Of a DNA stretch of 23,766 nucleotides, positions 19,011 to 23,766 are shown in pieces. The stretch's first letter is position 1; each line of letters starts with the position of its first letter. The DNA is from Rodentolepis nana (Eukaryota > Platyhelminthes > Cestoda > Cyclophyllidea > Hymenolepididae), in assembly GCA_900617975.1 (NCBI GenBank), contig UZAE01000423.1, positions 1-23,766 on the forward strand, written 5' to 3'. The notes under the pieces were generated by a model. It ran no database searches and was not told the DNA's origin. It was given only the letters and a program-made list of their open reading frames with translations. The translations under genes were made by a program, and so were the position numbers.

Positions 19011-20663
19011 GTGTTATTTCTTATATGTATTCATTTCTGTAGTCACACATACTGGCAGCAAAGTCTGTCGCTTCCACCCTTCAAACTTCTCTTGGTCCAA
19101 AAGGTCTCGACAAGTTACTTGTGAGTCCCGATGGTGACATAACTGTCACTAATGATGGAAGAACCATTCTTGAAAAGATGGACGTCCAGCACGAAATCGC
19201 AAAATTATTGGTTCAATTGAGTCGATCCCAAGATGACGAAATTGGTGATGGTACTACCGGTGTTGTCGTTCTTGCCGGCGCTCTCTTAGAACAGGCCGAG
19301 TTTTTGCTGGACCGTGGTATCCACCCTATCCGTATTGCTGATGGTTATGAATTGGCTGCTAAGATTTGCATGGGTGTCTTGGATAAAATCAGTGAGGATT
19401 TTAATTTCTCCCTAGATGATCGTGAGCCCCTTGTTAAGACTGCAATGACTGCTCTTGGATCCAAGATGTAAGATTTTAGCTTTAATTTTCTAAATCTTCC
19501 ATCTAGTGTGAGTCGTTGCCAACGCCTATTCGCAGAAATGGCCGTTGATGCCGTCCTATCCGTCGCTGATATCAAGCGGAAAGATGTAGATTTCGAGTTA
19601 ATTAAAATCGACGGCAAAGTTGGTGGCCGTCTTGAAGATTCTATTCTTGTCAAGGGAGTAGTTGTTAATAAGGACTTTTCCCATCCTCAAATGCCGAAAG
19701 AGGTTAAGGACGCTAAAATGGCCATTTTGACTTGTCCCTTCGAACCACCGAAGCCAAAAACGAAACACAATCTCTTTGTTGAAAGTGTTGAAGATTATCA
19801 AAAGCTTCGCCAGTACGAACAGGACAAGTTTGTTGAGATGGTTGAGACGTAAGTGTTTACACTAATTTGTCCTATACTATTCCTATGGCCCTTTCACATG
19901 TCTTATTTTCAGTGTTAAGAAGACTGGAGCAAACTTGGTGATTTGCCAATGGGGCTTTGATGACGAGGCTAATCACTTGCTTCTCTCTCACAAGCTTCCC
20001 GCTGTTCGATGGGTTGGTGGTGGTGAAATTGAGCTCATTGCCATCGCTACTGGTGGACGAATTGTTCCTCGTTTTGAAGAGCTCACTCCAGAAAAACTTG
20101 GTCATGCTGGTATCGTTCGCAGTGTTCCATTCGGAACAGCTAAGGATAGTATGCTGATCATTGAAGATTGCCATAACTCGAAGGCTGTTACTTGCTTCAT
20201 TCGTGGATCGTCCCAGATGATTGTCGAGGAAGCTAAGCGTTCACTTCATGATGCTCTTTGTGTGGTTCGCAACTTGGTCCGCGACCCCCGTGTAGTAGCC
20301 GGAGGTGGGGCTTGTGAAATCGCCTGTGCTATTCGTGTTGCTGAGGAGGCCGAAAAGATTTCCACGATTGAACAATATGCCATGCGTGCCTTTGCTGACG
20401 CTCTAGAAGCCATTCCCGTTGCTCTCTCAGAGAACTCGGGTCTTCCTTCCATTGAAACAGTCGCTTATGTCAAGGGACGTCAAGTACAGGAAAAGAACCC
20501 CAATTTGGGTATCGATTGCCTCAACGTAGGTACCTGTGACATGAAGGAGCAGAATGTCTTGGAGACGCTCACTTCGAAGCGGGCCCAGATCATGCTTGCT
20601 GTGCAGTTATGCAAGATGATTTTGAAAATCGATGATATTCGAACCTCTGCCGATGAAATGTAA
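18897..20663 (+). CDS. CCT5: T-complex protein 1 subunit epsilon (CCT5), complete
   Basis: Subunit of the eight-membered cytosolic TRiC/CCT chaperonin, which folds actin, tubulin and other proteins using ATP. Exons 18897-19010, 19043-19467, 19507-19848 and 19913-20663 give 543 residues; the human protein has 541. The family start ([10 protein letters not shown]) is present. ATP-site motifs visible are GPKG (56-59), NDG (75-77) and GDGTT (106-110). Later come [19 protein letters not shown], the substrate-lid region [11 protein letters not shown], and GGG (424-426). The C-terminus is [13 protein letters not shown]. Introns are 32, 39 and 64 bp, all GT-AG, and the frame is continuous. CCT5 rather than another subunit is clear from [11 protein letters not shown] and [22 protein letters not shown]. 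Confidence 0.97.
19043..19467 (+). CDS. CCT5: CCT5 exon 2
   Basis: Residues 39-179. Opens [11 protein letters not shown] and carries GPKGLDK, NDGRTIL and [18 protein letters not shown], the nucleotide-binding equatorial motifs. Ends in phase 2 within GSKI. Confidence 0.95.
19507..19848 (+). CDS. CCT5: CCT5 exon 3
   Basis: Residues 180-293. [40 protein letters not shown] and [12 protein letters not shown] form the intermediate/apical domain transition. Ends in phase 2; the next intron is 64 bp. Confidence 0.95.
19913..20663 (+). CDS. CCT5: CCT5 exon 4
   Basis: Residues 294-543 and the stop at 20661-20663. Holds the rest of the apical domain, the second equatorial half with [28 protein letters not shown] and NPNLGIDCL, and the C-terminal tail. 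Confidence 0.96.
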
Positions 20664-21497
20664 ACCGCCGTTATTCACTTCTTTACCGTGTTTGCTAAGT
20701 TAAAATAATAATATGCATTTAATGTTGCAAAATGTACATCTTTATTGGTTATTTAGAAAACGCAAGATTGAACCGTTTAGTTGGAAGTGTGTGGTCAGGA
20801 TAGCAGCTATCAAATTTGTGGTTAAAAATAAAGTTTATGTAGGAAGTGGATTTTCCGAATGGTTTTATCAATTTTACTTTATGAGCAGCCATAGATGAGT
20901 TGTAGCTAACTAAGTAGCACAATTCGACAGCAAAGCAGCCTCAGGAGTTCGAACGAATCAGGTTGACAATAAGCTAAAGGCATTCCGATATGAGAAGTTC
21001 CGGGGTTGTGAAGGCCTGCATTTTATTTGACTAGTGGAGAGGAATAAATAAGGGGAAAAAATTGAGATGAAGGGGAACGAGTGATACCGGCGCGAGTGCA
21101 GAAATTGAGCAATAGATAATTAAACTGGCAACTATAATGGCTCGGAGCTTTGAATCAACTTGTGTGAGGTTGAGAAAATGCTGGGAAATTATAAATTTCT
21201 GTCAGAGTATATGCGCTTTGCGTGGGAATCGCTGGTATCATGCGTGTTTCCAGCACAGTCATTGTTTAAAGTAGCGCATGACGAGCCTTTTTGGGTTGTT
21301 TGGGTTGGCGATAACGTGAGAAGGGAAGAGAAGGTCAACATTTGATCTTCAACGACTTTCATCCCAAGTATGACATGAAAACTGGTATTACCAAAAAGAG
21401 GCGAAACGTCGTTGAGTAGTGAGGAAGAGCAGGTGTTTCTCAACATTCAACTCGGGCAGATGACTAGTTAGCTGAGACTTTGATAATAAAGTAATAT
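20664..21497. other. CCT5 3' flank
   Basis: About 830 bp containing the CCT5 3' UTR. Short ORFs occur on both strands but show neither family resemblance nor paired splice signals. I see no RNA gene. Confidence 0.6.
20827..20832 (+). terminator. Candidate CCT5 polyadenylation signal (AATAAA)
   Basis: First canonical AATAAA after the CCT5 stop, 164 nt downstream. An AATAAT cluster around 20704-20710 is closer and could be used instead. Confidence 0.35.
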
Positions 21498-21507
21498 TTT
21501 GCTACCA
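21498..21507 (+). repeat. Target-site duplication, left, copy 4
   Basis: TTTGCTACCA, identical to 21847-21856. Confidence 0.85.
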
Positions 21508-21846
21508 GGGGGTGTGCGATAGACTCACCTCCACGTGGTGCACACTGGGCAACGTATACTCATACGGGAAAAATGTCTATCAACCGGTAGTTGACTTCTG
21601 ACTTCAAGCTACCATGGTCCCAATGTATGTCATATTCGACCACTTTCACAGTACTCACCTTACCTTAACATTTCTCTGCCTTTGTGTCTGTCTGTCTGTC
21701 TCTTTCACATCTGTGAATCACTCTTCAGTTACCCTCTCGACTTTTTCTCATTTCGATGTTCCTCCTCCTCTCTATGAAGCACGAAGTCAGCTAGAGGGTT
21801 AATGATAACTATCAAAAAACGCCTGCCATTTGCAATAAATAAGAAA
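21508..21846 (+). mobile_element. SINE-like retroposon copy 4
   Basis: 339 bp between perfect 10-bp duplications (TTTGCTACCA). Three G residues separate the left duplication from ribozyme base 1 (21511). Hairpin at 21586-21613. The pyrimidine-rich middle includes four GTCT units. The 3' block GCCTGCCATTTG is followed by a CAATAAATAAGAAA tail. It is intergenic, downstream of CCT5 and in the same orientation. Confidence 0.88.
21511..21581 (+). ncRNA. HDV-like ribozyme fold with catalytic C replaced (copy 4)
   Basis: All helices are perfect: P1 GGTGTGC/GCACACT (21511-21517, 21540-21546), P2 GATAGAC/GTCTATC (21518-21524, 21575-21581), P3 ACC/GGT with loop TCCACGT, junction GGGCAAC (21547-21553) and P4 CGTAT/ATACG. 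J4/2 reads GGAAAAAT where copy 2 has CTAAAAAT, so the catalytic C (21567) is G. The structure is preserved, chemistry is expected to be impaired. Confidence 0.75.
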
Positions 21847-21856
21847 TTTGCTACCA
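21847..21856 (+). repeat. Target-site duplication, right, copy 4
   Basis: TTTGCTACCA, directly after the AT-rich tail. Confidence 0.85.
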
Positions 21857-21884
21857 TTTTCAACCACTCTTTTATATTCTATTT

Positions 21885-21899
21885 CCCCTCTGTGAAGCC
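21885..21899 (+). repeat. Short fragment of the retroposon 3' region
   Basis: CCCCTCTGTGAAGCC is an exact 15-base match to the block before the family's GAAGTCAACT. The similarity then fades. It lies ~30 bp beyond copy 4 and may be the relic of an older insertion. Confidence 0.4.
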
Positions 21900-22153
21900 A
21901 GTCCTTAGTTAACTTTTGCGTAGATATCAGGACGTACAATGAAAGTGCTTTTGTCTTTTCAAGATCACCACTTATACATCAGAAGATTTAAATTGTTTTT
22001 TCAATTTGGATAATGACTTAGTCTCGCGCGCTGGTGATGGGCTTATAAAATGCAGGGCTGAGTCTTTCATTTTGCTACAATTTGGGATGAGGAAAGAGGT
22101 GGGGTGGGGGGGGGGTTATTATTAAATTAGTTTCTTCCAGGTACCTAAGTAGG

Positions 22154-22159
22154 TTTATT
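22154..22159 (-). terminator. AATAAA overlapping the stop codon of the possible small gene
   Basis: The codons GAA-TAA-ACC embed AATAAA. If used, the 3' UTR would be only a couple of dozen bases long. Confidence 0.3.
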
Positions 22160-22558
22160 CAGCGTCTTCATGAATAAACCGTACAACTATCAAATAGGTT
22201 TCCGCTGTATTAGGAAACGAACCATAATTTCTGTTGAGGAAATTTGTGTGGGAAGTGAATTTTCCGTGATCTTTGTCTATAGGACTCGTTCTTCTTACAT
22301 TTGGTTAATACTTGAAATTGGATGAGGAGGTCTGAACTTTTTGAAGATCGGGTTGTTTATGACTCCAATATTGGTCCTCGGTGTTGGATGGACTACCACC
22401 TCAGGGCCATTCCCTGCCCTACAATTTCTTTTACCACTTCCCAATGTGCATCGTGCTATTGTTCTACCATGCAGTTTTAAAGAATCGACATCTATCACAG
22501 CATCTTGCCAATACTCAAGGTTTCGATTTGCGAGAAGATGGTTGACTTCGCGTTTCAT
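22155..22558 (-). CDS. Possible two-exon gene, 111-residue protein of unknown function
   Basis: Exon 1 22558-22299 and exon 2 22230-22155, joined across a 68-bp intron with a good donor (GTAAGAAG) and acceptor (TTTCCTCAACAG). The join is in frame (phase 2) and ends at a TAA that overlaps an AATAAA. The protein starts MKREVNHLLANRN and contains EVVVHPTPRTNIGV; it ends YLIVVRFIHEDAE. I recognise no domain, signal peptide or clear membrane span. A TGA lies in frame two codons before the ATG, so the ATG is the likely start if the gene is real. An overlapping plus-strand ORF (22341-22622) has no such support. It could also be chance. Confidence 0.35.
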
Positions 22559-23002
22559 GAAGGAGTTTCACTGTTCTCTCCAATTTGATGAGACCACGTT
22601 TGGAGATGTAAATCCCGATTAATTCCCTATCAAATACCCACTACTGAGACAAAAGGTCGCCAATTAAATAATCAGTACCCATGTTTTTCGTATGCCTTTG
22701 TTTGTATACAGTTAAACCACTGAGTGCATCATTTGAAACGGATTTTAAATGCTAAAAGGGCAATAACTTAACACCTTAGAAAAACGTTCCAGTTATTGAT
22801 ATTAAAGATCAGAAGATTTTTAAAGATCTTGAAGTTATTAATAATTTGTATGCTCAGATACGCTCTTGAAATATTGCCAATGTTTGTCTTGTAAATATGG
22901 GAATTATTTATTACTATTTTGACCTTGCTGTTGATAATTTAAATAGTAGAAGTTGCTCCGCAGAGATTGAGGCCATTTGAGATTTTTATTTAATTATTAA
23001 TT
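22559..23002. other. AT-rich intergenic stretch
   Basis: Between the possible small gene and retroposon copy 5. I see no gene, repeat or RNA feature. Confidence 0.6.
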
Positions 23003-23281
23003 TCAATTGGCAGGCGATATGATAGTTATCATTTGCCCTTTAGCTGACTTCAGGCTTCACGGAGAAGAGGAAAAACATCAAAGTGACAAATATTTGAGAG
23101 GGGGGGGGACATAAGAGTGTTTCAATGATGTAAAAGGGACAGACACAAAGTTAGGAAAAAGGTAAGATGAGTGCTGTGGAAGGGGTCGAATTTGACATAC
23201 GGTAGGGTTATGGCAGTTTGAAGTGAGAAGTCATCTGCCGGTTTATGGACTTCTTTCCCGTAGAGGCAAGTTTTTCACACC
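23003..23281 (-). repeat. SINE-like retroposon copy 5 (older, degraded)
   Basis: Minus-strand copy. The 3' block reads GCCTGCCAATTG with an AATTAAATAAAAA tail. The GAAGTCAGCT block, the C9 tract (23100-23108 on the other strand) and the second hairpin (23212-23239) are all recognisable. The 5' end keeps GGTGTG, but most of P2, P3 and P1' is deleted. I found no clear target-site duplication. Confidence 0.75.
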
Positions 23282-23689
23282 CGCCCCCACCCTTTGGGCT
23301 TCTTAATTACTCCTATTTCGGCACCCCATTTCAGATTGGCAATTTGCTGTTCCTTCTCTACTAATTTCTCTTGGAGGGTGGTCGCTTAAAGAGACCGAAA
23401 CTGACACTTCTTTCCCCAAAACGGAGCTCATTATCGCTAGGGAATCTCTATTAGAGAGGAGAGCAATATTAAATTAAGTAGCAGGGAAACAGCTACTTGC
23501 AATAGAGTAGGAACAAATACAGTGCGACAGGTAGACCTTTAATCTGAAACCCCAAAATATACTCGGCGGTACCAGAGGGGAAATGTGAGAAATATGAATG
23601 TTCGGGTTGCCCCCCCCCCCCCCCCCCCCCTCTGAGCCTTTTCTTGGTCGCTATTAAATCTCTTCCAAAGTGTGGATGGCAGTACTTAC
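23282..23689. other. Non-coding stretch near the right edge
   Basis: Contains the C21 tract at 23610-23630 and otherwise nothing I can identify. It may be intronic if the edge exon is real. Confidence 0.5.
23610..23630. repeat. C21 homopolymer
   Basis: Twenty-one C, the longest tract in the window. Its exact length may be a sequencing or assembly estimate. Confidence 0.85.
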
Positions 23690-23766
23690 TTTCCGCCCAC
23701 TCACAGCAAACGTCAATAAAAACTATGAGGTACTTCCATGGGATAAACACACCCCACGCTGCTCGC
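23690..23766 (-). CDS. Possible partial exon at the right edge
   Basis: 77 nt open in just one minus-strand frame, reading WGVFIPWKYLIVFIDVCCEWAE and ending at a strong donor, GTAAGTACT. It has membrane-like hydrophobicity. It would be an exon of a gene lying mostly to the right. I find no partner exon in the window, and the 111-residue candidate cannot be joined to it in frame. Confidence 0.25.

Noticed and set aside
21189..21446. Minus-strand ORF of 85 codons and the overlapping plus-strand ORF
   Set aside because: No recognisable family, no in-phase partner exon, and a stop directly before the ATG.
21508..21846. Hammerhead ribozyme, as in schistosome Sm-alpha elements
   Set aside because: No CTGANGA plus GAAA core on either strand; the order of helices fits the HDV fold instead.
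22341..22622. Plus-strand ORF of 93 codons
   Set aside because: Antisense shadow of the minus-strand candidate; no splice or homology support.
23003..23281. Functional ribozyme in copy 5
   Set aside because: Most of P2, P3 and the P1 3' strand is deleted; only later parts and the second hairpin remain.

Overview
The window looks like nuclear DNA of a parasitic flatworm, most likely a tapeworm (inference). Two conserved animal genes carry many introns, several only 32-39 bp and others 64-83 bp. Non-coding DNA is AT-rich, has many poly-C/poly-G tracts, and contains dispersed short retroposons.

Positions 158-16692 (minus strand) hold the first 18 coding exons (about 2,766 codons) of the giant HECT ubiquitin ligase HUWE1. 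The reading frame closes exactly at all 17 exon junctions. The catalytic HECT end lies beyond the left edge. Its introns hold three copies of a short repeat, microsatellites and homopolymers. Positions 16693-18896 are an AT-rich divergent intergenic region. Positions 18897-20663 (plus strand) hold a complete four-exon CCT5 gene, the epsilon subunit of the TRiC/CCT chaperonin. To its right, 20664-23766 is mostly non-coding. It holds two more repeat copies, a possible two-exon gene for a 111-residue unknown protein (22558-22155, minus) and a possible exon cut by the right edge.

The most interesting content is the repeat. Three near-complete copies (8987-9308, 12996-13340, 21508-21846) are 322-345 bp long. 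Each is flanked by perfect 10-11 bp target-site duplications, and they share a 5' start and (mostly) a TAAATAA-like tail, so they are SINE-like retroposons. Their first ~71-77 nt fold by eye into the nested double pseudoknot of an HDV-like self-cleaving ribozyme. P1, P2, P3, P1.1, P4 and J4/2 occur in the right order, and two copies keep a GGGCAAC junction. The predicted cleavage site falls at, or 1-3 G residues from, the element boundary set by the duplications. Only the copy at 8988-9058 keeps the catalytic C; the other two have G there. A second conserved hairpin and a long-range 5'-3' complementarity follow. I do not know of a description of this element, but I cannot search for one.

HUWE1 and CCT5 both act in protein quality control (ubiquitin ligation and chaperonin folding). 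Their head-to-head arrangement may be chance or a shared promoter region.
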